DNA of 64,000 bases from Sinotaia quadrata (Eukaryota; Mollusca; Gastropoda; Architaenioglossa; Viviparidae). The translations under genes were made by a program, and so were the position numbers. The stretch lies in assembly GCA_028829895.1 (NCBI GenBank), contig CM054177.1, forward strand, positions 28,781,564 through 28,845,563, read 5' to 3'. The notes below the pieces were generated by a model that saw only the letters and a list, made by a program, of their open reading frames with translations, was not told the DNA's origin and did no database searches. Shown in pieces: positions 10,012 through 22,998 of the stretch (positions within the stretch are counted from its first letter, which is position 1; each line of letters opens with the position of its first letter).

Positions 10012-11140
10012 CTGTAGCATATTGTTCTAGGTCGATGGTCTGAGTTGATTAGGAGAGAAAACAAGACAATATTGTCTGCTTATAGGTGTTACAAATCTCA
10101 CAGTCTTACCACGTTTGACACTAGGTGTCGTTGTGTAAATTAATGATGTTATATTTTAACTAAAGCTCCTGATATATCTAGCTGTTCTATTTATTACTTA
10201 AAACAATTTCAACAGTAAGAAAATGTTTAAAAAGTGTTGAATAAAATAATTATGACAACAGTGCAGTTGTTTGAAACATGTCATAAAATTTCTGATAAAT
10301 AAATTGTCATAAAGGGTTCAGAATCTTGACACAATTTGAATAATATATAGAACATACACAAGTTTATGTATGACTTCAGAAATTTTTGTCAGATAACAGT
10401 TAAATAAAATATTTGAGAATTTAATAAGCTCTATGATGATTGAGATGTTAACCAGCCATAATACAACTACAAGAAATTAAAAGTCAATTATAAAAAAAAA
10501 CAACAAAAACACAACATTTGACATAATTATTGTCCACACAGGCTGCATTGCAGAGGGATAGCAGTATGATGATGGTGTTTGTTGTGAAGATGTAAAATTC
10601 CATCCATTAATTAATTTCTTAATTGATGCCTTTTCTAACTGTTTATTTGATTATTTATTAATATCTATGCTTTTCTATTTGGTATTTGCTATTTTTTTTA
10701 ATGCTGGTCTATTTGTTTATGTAAACTGATAGAGGGAGGGGGGTGTGAGCTCTACACACAGTTGGTTAGGAGTGACGAATACGTAGCACGGACTCGTCCT
10801 GTCAGCATTTTTTCCACCATGATTGTAATAAAACCCTTGGACTTTGCTAGTCAGGGTCAGAGTCTTGGGTGAACAAGCAAGTCCCACAGAGAATAGCACT
10901 GAGCTCAGAGGATAGTATCCAGAAATTCACTGTAGTGAATGTAATGTAGTAATGTTGGATAATTTATGTGCTTCTGAAGAAAAATTCACTGTGGGAATGA
11001 ACTTTGTGTGTGGTTGGAGTTCTGCACTCAGCCATAAAATTCACTGGGGTTAACTTTTGACATTAAAGATTGCAAAAAACAGGTATGATTAGGCAGTGAA
11101 AATTTTGTAACTAGAAATTCTTTAGTTGAATTCTTTCGTA
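10012..11140. other. Upstream region of SLC46-like paralogue 1, no gene seen
   Basis: AT-rich sequence upstream of the ATG at 10005. A CTACAG acceptor-like site at 10014-10012 would place a 5'UTR exon boundary at 10011. No clear first exon, CpG-rich promoter or TATA box was identified. Confidence 0.45.
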
Positions 11141-11149
11141 TTCAGAGAG

Positions 11150-12330
11150 TCTTAGCTGAATTTTTAAAAATATATTTTTCTTACTTGGAATTCTTCATTG
11201 ATGCTCACATATAGAAGATTCTTAGTTGTATTTTCTGTTTTCTTTCTTAAGAAAATTCATTGGTTGTATTTAGATATGTTTTTCAATATGTCTAAACTCA
11301 TTATGTTAGTCGAGTGAGCACACAGGTACAAATGTGCATGAGTGTGTCTGAGAGAGGGTGTATGTGGAAGGTCTAATTAATTACCTCTTTGGAATTATTC
11401 ACTTGTCTTTTAATCTCGCTACAGCATTTCAAAAGCCTTCAGTTCCATTTCATTTCAGTCAAATCTTCCTTCAACTTCATTTCATTATTCTTTGACTCTT
11501 AAAGCATGTCAAACATTCTCGTGCCACAAGTCTCAACCAGGCCGCCTTAAAAAAGTGTGAAAAGTGTGAAGACCAGAAGTGTCCCTCTAAGCTATGAGAA
11601 GTGTGAAGGCCAGAAGTGTCCCTCTAATCTATGAGAAGTGTGAAGGCCAGAAGTGTCCCTCTAAGCTATGAGAAGTGTGAAGACCAGAAGTGTCCCTCTA
11701 AGCTATGAGAAGTGTGAAGGCCAGAAGTGTCCCTCTAAGCTATGAGAAGTGTGAAGACCAGAAGTGTCCCTCTAAGCTATGAGAAGTGTGAAGACCAGAA
11801 GTGTCCCTCTAAGCTATGAGAAGTGTGAAGGCCAGAAGTGTCCCTCTAAGCTATGAGAAGTGTGAAGACCAGAAGTGTCCCTCTAAGCTATGAGAAGTGT
11901 GAAGGCCAGAAGTGTCCCTCTAAGCTATGAGAAGTGTGAAGGCCAGAAGTGTCCCTCTAAGCTATGAGAAGTGTGAAGGCCAGAAGTGTCCCTCTAAGCT
12001 ATGAGAAGTGTGAAGACCAGAAGTGTCCCTCTAAGCTATGAGAAGTGTGAAGGCCAGAAGTGTCCCTCTAAGTCTAAACTATGAGAAGTGTGAAGGCCAG
12101 AAGTGTCCCTCTAAGCTATGAGAAGTGTGAAGGCGAGAATCGTATAAGAAATGTGTAGCAAACAGGTGCACTAGTTGGTATATGCATTCTGAACTAGTAA
12201 CGCACAGAGACAAATTTCATAACCGTTAATATCTTTGAGTCCCTGGCCAAGTTTCTCTGTCTAAATTTACTAAAACGACATGTACGGGTGGGATTAAGTG
12301 ATTTGAAAGGTAATCTGCTAACCTGCTCTT
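11150..12330. repeat. Segmental duplication, copy 1 (includes 37-bp array)
   Basis: Diverged copy of about 15480-16870, in the same orientation. Shared phrases include AGATTCTTA.TTGTATT, ACAGGTACAAA.TGTGCATG, TGTCTGAGAGAG, AGCAAACAGGTGCACTAGT, AGTTTCTCTGTCT and GGGTGGGATTAA, in the same order. At 11572-12132 this copy contains about 15 tandem units of 37 bp (AAGTGTGAAGGCCAGAAGTG, TCCCTCTAAGCTATGAG). The other copy retains a single such unit. Confidence 0.85.
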
Positions 12331-12439
12331 CACAGTATTAAAACAACAATAGAGCATGGCATTAATAGTAATGCTGAATTTAAACTATATAGTATGGACA
12401 ATGTATATACTTGAGAATTTATTTCAAACTCGTTTCATA

Positions 12440-12765
12440 ACAGTCCTGTTGCACAAGGTAAAGTTTTATTCCAACCTACTTGTCAATTCATGAGAGTCCT
12501 GTTACATAAGAGAAAAGTCAATATCAGGTCTACTTGTGAATTTGGACAGTCCTATTAAAAAAAAACACACGTAAAAGTCAATATTAGGCCTACTTGTGAA
12601 TTTATATGACAGTCCTATTAAAAAACGTAAAAGTCAATATTAGGCCTACTTGTGAATTTATATGACAGTCCTATTAAAAACGTAAAAGTCAATATTAGGC
12701 CTACTTGTGAATTTATATGACAGTCCTATTAAAAAACGTAAAAGTCAATATTAGGCCTACTGACC
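12440..12765. repeat. 56-bp tandem repeat, about five or six copies
   Basis: Units of CAGTCCTATTAAAAAACGTA, AAAGTCAATATTAGGCCTAC, TTGTGAATTTATATGA. The first copies are more diverged and contain GTTGCACAAGG / GTTACATAAG variants. Confidence 0.9.
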
Positions 12766-13028
12766 TAGCCGGCACGAATCAAGCCATCAACATAGAAAGC
12801 CATCTTAATGTGTGAGGAAAGGGACCCAGTAAAGAGGAGAATGGGTGGAAGAAAAAATAATAGAAAGGAAAAGAGAAAATTGAAAACACTCACACCAGCT
12901 GTCGACTCGCAAACAGGGCCGACCTTGTTGGTCAGACTACTGTCAGGAAGTGACGATCTTGTCACATCACACTGCTGCCTGCTATTTAACTTTTTAAGTA
13001 ACAGCTGCACTCACATATCGATGGGATG

Positions 13029-13030
<2 letters not shown>

Positions 13031-13074
<44 letters not shown>
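13031..13074. repeat. (TG)n microsatellite
   Basis: Uninterrupted GT dinucleotide run. Frames reading through it (Val-Cys strings) are artefacts. Confidence 0.97.
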
Positions 13075-13075
<1 letters not shown>

Positions 13076-13079
13076 ATAA

Positions 13080-14085
13080 ATGAGGCTCGTGAAAGTTATG
13101 CGTATATTTTTTTTAAAATAATATATTTAAATATCTGAAAGTGCAAGTAGAAAATTAAATTTAAACGCCCAGTGAAGTAGAATATCAATTGAATGCGTAG
13201 TCTGCCAACATTCGCTGAGCTACAAACAACAAAAGTGAAACCTTACTACTTTTTTTAAAAAAAGAAGAGAAACTGGTCGTACAGATTTTTTTTCACGTTG
13301 TAAATTTACATTGGAGAGAACCAGCAGAATGGCAGTCAAACACAAATGAAACGATGCAACACAAACCGTCCACTAGGGTCTGACCACGTGACCTAGAACT
13401 GAATGAAATCACTCACGTCAATGTTTTGAGGCCACGTCACCAGGGACGGTTATCCACTAGGCGGCTGCCAAAAAGAGCGCCAATCGTTGTCCAAAATGTT
13501 ATTTAATATGTAGATTAAATAATGAAAGTAATAAAATTATCAAGCCCAATGTTCTTAATATTAATGATCATGCCACATTAAACAGTATTTATTTTTGAAA
13601 ATTTATAAGGGGTGCAGGTGAAAGATTTGCCAGGGACGCAAAATTGCTCAGGTCCTGTTCGCCACACCTGTCTCGTTCACAAGTAAATTCCAAAGTCTAC
13701 GTAACAAGCAAACCGACACGTTTGAATTACGATAAGACAACACATGGCATATACACTGACAAAATATTTTTCATTCTCTCTTCAGGTTTAGGTTTTATTT
13801 TAAACAGTACACCTATTTCATACTCACCTGGAGATCACACAATGGATTGTATTGTCGTTGCCTACTTATTATTTATTCACACACACACACACACACACAC
13901 ACATACATACATACAAACACACGCATATACTCTCGCGGGCGCATCAAATGAGCGGTCACTAAAATCAATCACAGAGTGTGTGGATTATCGCCCTTTAAGA
14001 TTCAATGTTGCTACAACGCGAGTGATTTCAAGCCGCATCAGTTTCATGTCTAATCAGTTACATCAGTGATGAATTATGCACTTGT
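13080..14085. other. Intergenic, with (CA)n at about 13878-13903
   Basis: No gene recognised. A 141-codon frame at 13644-14069 runs through the CA repeat and has no recognisable domain. The stretch 13420-13480 is slightly GC-richer but shows no motif I can name. Confidence 0.5.
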
Positions 14086-14087
14086 AA

Positions 14088-14294
14088 CTAATATCACTGT
14101 GACGGGCAAAGCCAATTAGTTAATGAAAATTTATTATTATTATTAATTAATCTTTCATAACTAATTACAAGGGTGAGAACCTTAATTTCTTTTTATTAAA
14201 ATCCTCCAACACTCGTTTCTCATTTGGCGGATGTTTGGCGCTGTAAACGTTTTCTCTATTCCACAACATAAAACAACATTTACAGTCACATAAT
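14088..14294. mobile_element. Putative MITE (family shared with 31340-31540)
   Basis: Begins CACTGTGACGGGCAAAG and ends ACATTTACAGTCACATAATG. The reverse complement of that end, CATTATGTGACTGTAAATG, is an imperfect inverted repeat of the start. The interior phrase AGAAAACGTTTACAGCGCC, read on the minus strand, and the following AT-rich section recur in inverted orientation at 31386-31520. No clear target duplication was found. Confidence 0.5.
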
Positions 14295-14299
14295 GTTTC

Positions 14300-15480
14300 C
14301 GTGAGTGGAAAACTTCTTACTAAAAGAGAAGACACATCCGACTTTTAATCTATATTTAGTGAACCTAATTTCTTCTCCAAACATAAGATTATCAATATGC
14401 GTAAGATGGTCAATAAATTTCACAGTAAATTTATGAAATGAACAATCAAATATACATATGACAATTACAAAGAAATAGATTTCTTGACATCAATATTTCG
14501 GAACTCACATTCAGATAATTTAATGTTTAGTCTTCTAAATAAAAAGATAATTACAATTCAACAATAATTTAATGTTTACAGTCTTCTAAATAATTACATT
14601 TCAACACTAGAGTCAATGCAAAGCACATGTTAGTCCTATCAGAGAATAGAAATGGAGTTAGGTTATTTAAAGTCCTGTTTTTTTTACATGGCCTGGATTA
14701 AACATTGCTCCAACAGTCTTCATTTGCTTTTGCCACAATGTCCCTGTCAACACAAATGGCACTCTTATAGTCTCAGATGAACTTCAGCGCTCTCCTCATC
14801 ATGTCAGTTCCTTCAAGCAGAACATGATTACAGTAATTCTGGTAACTTCAATATACTAGAATTCACCTGATGTATCTGGCATATACATCAAAGTGTACAG
14901 CATATGCCTTAAGCTTACACACTACAACAGACATTCCTGCACCTTCCTGGTCATTCAAGTTTCTAACCAGTGAACACGTGAAGGGTAAGTGCATGTGAAA
15001 GGCTACTTGTTCACTGCAAAATATAATTAAGAAGCAAACCTAAGTTTCCTGTTCATCACAATATAACTCCATTCTATCTTACATCCCATTCTCAGTTTAC
15101 AATTTCCTGCAACAGTATTTATTAGCCTGATAAATACATAGTAAAATAAATACAGCATATCAAACAATGTCAAGTGTAAGCACACCATGTGTGCAGCTTA
15201 GTTCAAACATTTATAGTAATAAAAGTCAACTCACATAGTACATCTTTACATAAACACAAGCATAACAAATCAATTGTAAGACTGCATGAAATATTTGTAA
15301 GTCCATTCTCTCCTAATCAGTCAGTTTTAACTCACCATCAAGCTAACTTCCCCCTTAAGTTTTGTACTTTGCGGATATATAAACATTTACATTACTGTCA
15401 TATCTTTCTCCCTTAATTTTTGTTACTTTGCGGATATATAAACATTTATATTACTGTCATAACTTCCCTCCCTTAAATTT
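14300..15480. other. Intergenic, no gene; short local duplications
   Basis: TAATTTAATGTTTAGTCTTC is duplicated at about 14518 and 14566. The phrase TTTGCGGATATATAAACATT is duplicated at about 15367 and 15428. No coding signal recognised. Confidence 0.5.
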
Positions 15481-16870
15481 TGTTACTTAGATTTCTTCAT
15501 TGTAGCTTCATATGCATAAGATTCTTAATTGTATTCTTTTTATTCATTTTAGGGAGTCCATTGATTATATTTTACCTGTTCTACGAGTCTGAACAATGTA
15601 TCGGTCAAGAGAGGTCACAGGTACAAAATGTGCATGAATATGTCTGAGAGAGAGGTGGGGGTTTAATTAAATGCCTATATGGGCTGATTCATACTTGTAT
15701 CTTGATCTCTCTTCAGAACTTTGAAAGCCTTCACTTCACTTCTTCCAGTTCAGTTCTGCAGCATTTTCAGCATCAAGTCATGACACTTCGTTCTTTTTCA
15801 ATTTTCTGTATCTTCATTTCTGCCACCTGCATCTACATTAGTGCTATGATTGTGTATATGCATGTCAAGGCTGCAACGGAATGGAGACACAGCATTGTCT
15901 TGGTAGCAGGCATTTTGTCGTATCACACAGTAGATGCTGTTGACACACAAAGGGAGAAAAACTAGGTCATAAAACTCAGTCATCGTTAGTGACATTGCAC
16001 CAGGTGACAGACTTTTAATTTAATGACCCTCTCAAAAATGTTTCTCTGATGTGAACTTTCTACTTTCTTAATTTATACTGTACCTGTACAAGTTAGTATT
16101 TTTTTTTTTTGTAAGAACCAGATTAAATTCTAAAGTGAATATTAGAAGACTTTGGAGTTAGCAGAATTAACAACAATCAATAAGAAGACTTTGGAGTTAG
16201 CAGAATTAACAACAATCAAATGATAACATTTCTTAAGCAAACAATCAACTGTCACCACAATATCATCCTATTTCTGTGCCCACACACCGATTTTATAATA
16301 AAAGCACTTGTCTGCTTAGCATTTTTCTAATTATTGATTGAATAACTAACTTCTGAGGCGTGAATAACACAAATATTCAGCATTGCCTTTGTGACTACCA
16401 TATGACTACATTTTAGTTAATCTCATAGTTGGAATGATTTTTATCATGTATCAATCTTTTCTTAACTTTTTGTTGTTGTGCTAAATAAAGTCTGTTACTT
16501 GTTTACACTTCCACTTCTGTATTTAAAAAACAAAAAAGTTGATACGACAATGCTTGGGGTGGTGTGGGCTTAAATCTTTAATTATCTTTAAAAAAAAAAG
16601 TCAGTCAAATAGCATATCTTGGGAAGTGTCCCTCCAAGCTGTGTGTGTGTGTGTGTGTGAAGGCCAGAACCCTATAATTGATGAATAGCAAACAGGTGCA
16701 CTAGTCAGTATATGGTTCTGAACCAGTAATGCTCATATATAAAGGTGGAAGACATATTTAATAATGGTTAGTATCTCTGAGACCTGACCGAGTTTCTCTG
16801 TCTGCAATTATGAAGATCTGTATGGGTGGGATTAAATAGATTAATGGATTTTGAAGGGTGATCACTTAAT
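15480..16870. repeat. Segmental duplication, copy 2
   Basis: Homologous to about 11150-12330. The 37-bp minisatellite unit of copy 1 is represented here only once (GAAGTGTCCCTCCAAGCTGT at about 16623, then a short (GT)n and GAAGGCCAGAA). A separate local duplication, GAAGACTTTGGAGTTAGCAG, occurs at about 16147 and 16185. Confidence 0.8.
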
Positions 16871-17690
16871 ATGCCCACCACAGTGTTTTTAATTAACTTT
16901 AGGGAATTAGTAAAATTGTAAATATGTTTGTGTCTACTTTTCAAGTACCCAGACAACAAAAGAGACAAACTCAAGAATGATGTAATCAAATTGATTTATA
17001 TCTCTAATATGACTGCTTTCCTCTTTGATGGTGTCATGTGCAAACTCAGGAAAGATAACACTTTGTGTTTCTAGGTGCCTTTTTTCTGTGTATGCATTTT
17101 TTTAAAAAAAGCAGTAATTGTGATACAAATGTGTGTTTTGGCTATTTTTGTTTGTTTTGAGAAACACAGACTCATTTGATAATTAACTTTATTTGTACCA
17201 GAAAACATTTTTCAGTTACAAAATTAATGAAAAGAAAAAATATGAATGGTTACAAAAATATAAAAAATTCAAATTTGTAAAAAATAAATTAATTAAAAAT
17301 TTTAGGAATGTCTGAATGTAAATGAATACCCAAAATACCATTTTTGAATCTTTTTTGTGATCTAAAACAATAAAGACTGATATAATTTGTAATAAAAATT
17401 GAATAATATCTTCCTTGTAATATACCTTAACTATGACAAGCATATTATATATACCTGAAAATAAATGACCAGATGAAAACAAAAGTTTGAATAAGCAATA
17501 TGCTTATAGAAATTTGTATGCAATTGCATGTTTGATAAACTTAATATGTAATAAGTTCTGTTTCCACAACAAATTTCTTGAAGATTTAGAATACATTCAT
17601 TCAAGACAAAATTGAAATCTTCTCTCTCTCTTGCATGCATGCACACATGTGCACGCATGCACGCACACATGCATGCACACAAACAAACAA
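16871..17690. other. Intergenic, AT-rich, no gene
   Basis: Nothing recognised. Minus-strand frames here are AT-driven. Confidence 0.5.
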
Positions 17691-17691
17691 A

Positions 17692-17771
<80 letters not shown>
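17690..17771. repeat. (CA)n microsatellite
   Basis: Long AC run preceded by ACAAACAAACAA and by an ATGCATGCACAC-rich stretch at 17630-17680. Confidence 0.97.
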
Positions 17772-17772
<1 letters not shown>

Positions 17773-18034
17773 GTATTTGCTAATAAATTAATGTGTACTG
17801 TTCTACAATGCATTAAGACAGAAATGTAATGTCAGTTTGCTATAAAATGTTTTCCAGTAAAACCAATTTCATCAGTTCATAAATTTTTTCATTGTGGAAG
17901 AACTTGTTTTCCATGTGCAAAATCACTTAATCTTACAATGGAAGACTAGAATCAGATTAATCTGTTTGGAATGCTTTGTTCCAAATGAATGATTACATGA
18001 ATATTGCCTTAAAATGAGGTTGCATTTCATTCAA

Positions 18035-19440
18035 AATGTTGTATTAGAGATTGTGACTATTGAGAATACCAAGTCATGTGTAGAGATTGTGGCTATTGAG
18101 AATACAAAATTATGTAATAGAGATTGTGGCTTCTGTGAATACAAAGTAATGTGTAGAGATTGTGGCTATTGAGAATACAAAGTTATGTAATAGAGATTGT
18201 GGCCTCTGTGAATACAAAGTAATGTGTAGAGATTGTGGCTTCTGTGAATAAAGTGCAGTAATAGAGATTGTGGCTTCTGTGAATACAAAGTGCAGTAATA
18301 GAGATTGTAGCAATATTGTGAATACAATGTAATGTAATAGAGATTGTGGCTATTGTGAATATAAAGTGCTGTAATAGAGATTGTGATTGTTTGTGAATAC
18401 AAAGTGCTGTAATAGAGATTGTGACTGTTTGTGAATACAAAGTGCTGTAATAGAGATTGTGACTGTGAATATAAAGTGCTGTAATAGAGATTGTGACTGT
18501 TTGTGAATACAAAGTGCTGTAATGGAGATTGTGACTGTGAATACAAAGTGTTGTAATAGAGATTGTGACTGTTTGTGAATACAAAGTACTGTAATAGAGA
18601 TTGTGACTGTTTGTGAATACAAAGTGCTGTAATAGATATTGTGACTGTTTGTGAATACAAAGTACTGTAATAGAGATTGTGACTGTTTGTGAATACAAAG
18701 TGCTGTAATAGAGATTGTGACTGTTTGTGAATACAAAGTGCTGTAATAGAGATTGTGACTGTTTGTGAATACAAAGTGCTGTAACAGAGATTAACAGTAG
18801 CCACTACTGTTAATACAAAGTGTTGTAATAGAGATTGTGACTGTTTGTGAATACAAAGTGCTGTAACAGAGATTGTGGCTGTTTGTGAATACAAAGTGCT
18901 GTAACAGAGATTGTGACTGTTAATACAAAGTGTTGTAATAGAGATTGTGACTGTTTGTGAATACAAAGTGCTGTAACAGAGATTGTGACTGTTAATACAA
19001 AGTGTTGTAATAGAGATTGTGACTGTTTGTGAATACAAAGTGCTGTAACAGAGATTGTGACTGTGAATACAAAGTGCTGTAACAGAGATTGTGACTGTTA
19101 ATACAAAGTGTTGTAATAGAGATTGTGACTGTTTGTGAATACAAAGTGCTGTAACAGAGATTGTGACTGTGAATACAAAGTGCTGTAACAGAGATTGTGA
19201 CTGTTAATACAAAGTGTTGTAATAGAGATTGTGACTGTTTGTGAATACAAAGTACTGTAATAGAGATTGTGATTGTGAATACAAAGTGCTGTAACAGAGA
19301 TTGTGACTGTGAATACAAAGTGCTGTAACAGAGATTGTGACTGTTAATACAAAGTGTTGTAATAGAGATTGTGACTGTTTGTGAATACAAAGTGTTGTAA
19401 TAGAGATTGTGGATGTTGTGAATTCAAAGTGCTGAATTTA
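18035..19440. repeat. 38-bp minisatellite, about 36 copies
   Basis: Units of GTAATAGAGATTGTGACTGT, TTGTGAATACAAAGTGCT, with 32-bp variants lacking TTTGTG. Because 38 is not a multiple of three and the unit has no stop on the minus strand, frames of up to 290 codons run through the array by cycling phase. They are not genes. Confidence 0.96.
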
Positions 19441-20400
19441 GACATAGAGGACTGATCAGACACAATGCTGTAGTAAAGATTATGAATATTGTCAATACCA
19501 AATGCTGTTTACAGATCATGGTTGAGACATTACAAAGTGCTGTAATAGAGACTATGGCTGTGTTAATATTCAGTAGTGTATTATAGAGTGGTTGTTTATA
19601 TATAAAATGCTATATTAATAGACAATGTGGATTATGACCATACAAAGTGCTGTAACAGAGATGGTGGATGTTGTTAATATAAAGTGCTATATTAGACATA
19701 GTGGAGTATGACCATACAGAAGTGGTCATTATTATTAAAAAAATATGGATACTGTCAACACAAAATGATATGTTCAAGATTATGGATGTATCATATGCAT
19801 TGGAGATTGTAGATGCTTCATTATACTGTTGTATTAGAGACAGGAAGTTTCATTTTAAAGTGTTGTATTACTACTGGAGATTGTGGATGTTTTTGATGCT
19901 TCATTTCAAAGTGCTGTATTAGACATTATGCCTGTTTCATTACAAAGTGTTATTTTGAAGATTGTAGTTTTCATTACTCAGTGCAATATTGAAGATTGAT
20001 TGTTTCATTGCAAAGTACTGTATTGAAGACTGATTGTTTCATTGCAAAGTGCTGTATTGAAGATTGATTGTTTCATTGCAAAGTACTGTATTGAAGACTG
20101 ATTGTTTCATTGCAAAGTGCTGTATTGAAGATTGATTGTTTCATTGCAAAGTACTGTATTGAAGACTGATTGTTTCATTGCAAAGTGCTGTATTGAAGAC
20201 TGTGATTGTTTCATTGCAAAGTGCTGTATTGAAGACTGTGATTGTTTCATTGCAAAGTGCTGTATTGAAGACTGATTGTTTCATTGCAAAGTGCTGTATT
20301 GAAGACTGATTGTTTCATTGCAAAGTGCTGTATTGAAGACTGTGATTGTTTCATTGCAAAGTGCTGTATTGAAGATTGAGGGTGTTTGAAAACAAAGTGC
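19440..20400. repeat. Diverged continuation and 34-bp minisatellite
   Basis: 19440-19975 consists of strongly diverged relatives of the 38-bp unit (AGATTGTGGATGTTTCATTA, CAAAGTGCTGTATT). From about 19980 to 20380 a 34/36-bp unit (TGATTGTTTCATTGCAAAGT, GCTGTATTGAAGAC) is repeated about 11 times. The two arrays share GCAAAGTGCTGTATT and appear to descend from one unit. Confidence 0.88.
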
Positions 20401-21150
20401 CTATTACTATTAGAGATTATATATGAATGTTTTAATACAAAGCACCATATTACTATTAAAGATTGGGAATGTTTCAATATAAATGTCATATTACTTTAGA
20501 GAATGTAGATTTTAATTACAATATACAGCATTAATGAATATGACTCTCATTACTGTACAAAATGTTGTATTAAAGATTGTGGAGATTTCATTACAAAGTA
20601 CAGTATTAGAGATTGAGGATTCTAAAAAGTACAACAATGTTATAGCATGGACCAAGATTCTGATATTAATGAGTGTTCAGGAACACAATACAAAGATTTG
20701 GAAAAATCTGGACATGATGTAGAAAAACAGTAATTTATTTTGAAAAGCTCATTGTGTTGGGAGTGGCTGATATGTCAGCTTATCACTGATGATATTTATC
20801 ATTAGTAACAGACTAATGAACAATAACAAAAGATATAACTCAGTCAAACACCTCCTGGACACGCTGCTGATTGGTGAGATTTCATGAGATTTCATGAGAG
20901 TACAAGTATGCATTGTGTATTAGAGGTAACAAAGATGTGAACAACTGTGCATCTAATGCACATGAACAATTAATTTGAATGAGTGATGAAGTCTGAAGGG
21001 CAGAATTAAAAAACTACAGCACATACAATTAATGAAAAATTATGAGGTCAAAGATTTGATCGAAATGACAGCAAATACTGATTATTACAGTGATCAGATC
21101 AGAGCAACAGTACTGGAAGATTAACAGAAGAGTAGTGGGGTTATGAATAA
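20400..21150. other. Intergenic, no gene seen
   Basis: Trailing degenerate repeat units to about 20620, then unique AT-rich sequence without recognisable features. Confidence 0.5.
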
Positions 21151-21385
21151 AACAGCTGTATTAATGGTGTGGGTAGTAGAGATAGGAATAAAAACAGCTG
21201 TATTATAGGTGTGGGTAGTGGAGATAGGAATAAAAACATCTGTATTATTGGTGTTTGTTGTGGAGATAGGAATAAAAACATTTGTATTATTGGTGTAGGT
21301 AGAGATAGGAATACAAACAGCTGTATTATTGGTGTGGGTAATATGGGTAGTAGCGATAGAAATAAAATGGCTGCATTATTTATGT
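21150..21385. repeat. 41-bp tandem repeat, about five copies
   Basis: Units of GGTGTGGGTAGTGGAGATAG, GAATAAAAACAGCTGTATTAT. Confidence 0.88.
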
Positions 21386-22488
21386 GTTGAGTCTCTATTT
21401 GACATCCTGTACATATAAAACAAGCAAAAAAAAGAAGATTATTGATTACTAATTAAAGTGCTTATACTAAACTGATAGATTTATGCTTTCTTAACAATAA
21501 ATAATTAAGAGAAAATCAATAAATAATAAACAGAAAATAAATAAATAATAAACAGAAAATCAATAAATAAATGGGTTAAGCAGAGTTAAAAAATTTAACT
21601 ACACTTAACATTAACATAATGCAGAATGGTTCAAATTAAAATTTATAATGACATTTTGGATAATGTTGCATTACTACACAGTTCAACATTATATTTTCAG
21701 ATATAAAGGATGAAAATATCAATTTATAATAATAATATCCAACAAGGAATATATACAAAAAGGCAAACAGTCAAAGAAATGTCAAGCTGCCTGAAAAATG
21801 TGTGTTCTGAGGAGCATGTTATCAAAAGAACCATTTCAATATTAGTCATAACAAAGACAGTAAAAAAATATTACACTTGTGAAAATAGTTCTACACTGTA
21901 ATTTGTAGTGAGAATATTTAATGGAAAATAATACCCTTACGTTGGTCAGATTATGTAACAGCACTAAAATGAGATATATTGCTTTAGATTTCAATTTGAA
22001 ATAAATATGAATTGGATAGATTTTTGAGAAAACAATTGGTGGTTTCAATAGCTGGCAGAATAAAACTTGAACACAAAATAATAACATAAATAAAGATCTC
22101 AACGGGTTCTATGTATAAAACACCCTGTAATCACTTATAACCCAATCTGTAACCACTTGAAACATACAAATACAATGAAAATTATTGAGTAAATAAATAA
22201 ATGGGTGACTGAACAATTTAAGAAAGTAGACCAGCACATAGGTTATGTAATGTTTAAAATGTATTTATAATAACAAATTATACTATAAATATAAAATTGC
22301 ATTTCTTTTGAAGAAAATCCCTTTGAAAACTGTAATAATCACAAACATGTTTCATTGCATACAGATAAGTAGGCAACGTTTTAATAATGATGCCTTATTT
22401 TAATTTGATACTTCTGTATCTAATTTTAAATAGTGTGATACTTTGCTACCTAAATTTAAAACAGTTTGTTCATATATATATGTCTTGA
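21386..22488. other. 3' flank of SLC46-like paralogue 2
   Basis: AT-rich sequence downstream of the TAG at 22491-22489. It includes AATAAATAATAAACAGAAAA repeats at 21500-21570. No confident canonical poly(A) signal was fixed on the gene strand; an ATTAAA-type variant lies near 22400. Confidence 0.45.
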
Positions 22489-22561
22489 CTAGTTGATGGA
22501 AACAACTGAAACTTCTCCATCTTCAAGTTCTGGGTGTAGCTTATTTCTGATTATCAGCAGT
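22489..22561 (-). CDS. SLC46-like paralogue 2, terminal exon
   Basis: Acceptor TTTAACAG, AG at 22563-22562. Completes the codon AT|A and encodes ILLIIRNKLHPELEDGEVS and VVSIN, then TAG: the end of the last helix and the cytosolic tail. Confidence 0.9.
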
Positions 22562-22824
22562 CTGTTAAAAAAAAGAAAAAAGAAGTAAACCTTCATATAA
22601 AACCTAAAAGTATAAATTGATTAAAATAGGGAAAAAACACCAATAGCATAAAAAGATCTTAAGACTGATTTTAATCTAAATTCAAAATATTTGAAAACAT
22701 CACATGTCAGGATTAACTAAGTACTACAAGGCATATTCATTTGATGATGATACCCCCATTATTATCTATGCATAACTGGTGAAATAAAAAAAAAAAGTTT
22801 GAAAAGCTTCAGACAAATATATTT

Positions 22825-22888
<64 letters not shown>

Positions 22889-22889
22889 A

Positions 22890-22924
<35 letters not shown>

Positions 22925-22935
22925 TGTGTGTGTGT

Positions 22936-22998
<63 letters not shown>

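Noticed and set aside
13644..14069. 141-codon plus-strand frame
   Set aside because: Runs through a (CA)n tract with no recognisable domain or splice context.
18166..19038. 290-codon minus-strand frame with repeated SHNLYYSTLYSQ-like words
   Set aside because: It runs entirely through the 38-bp array. A stop-free unit whose length is not a multiple of three makes all three frames open, so it is a repeat artefact.
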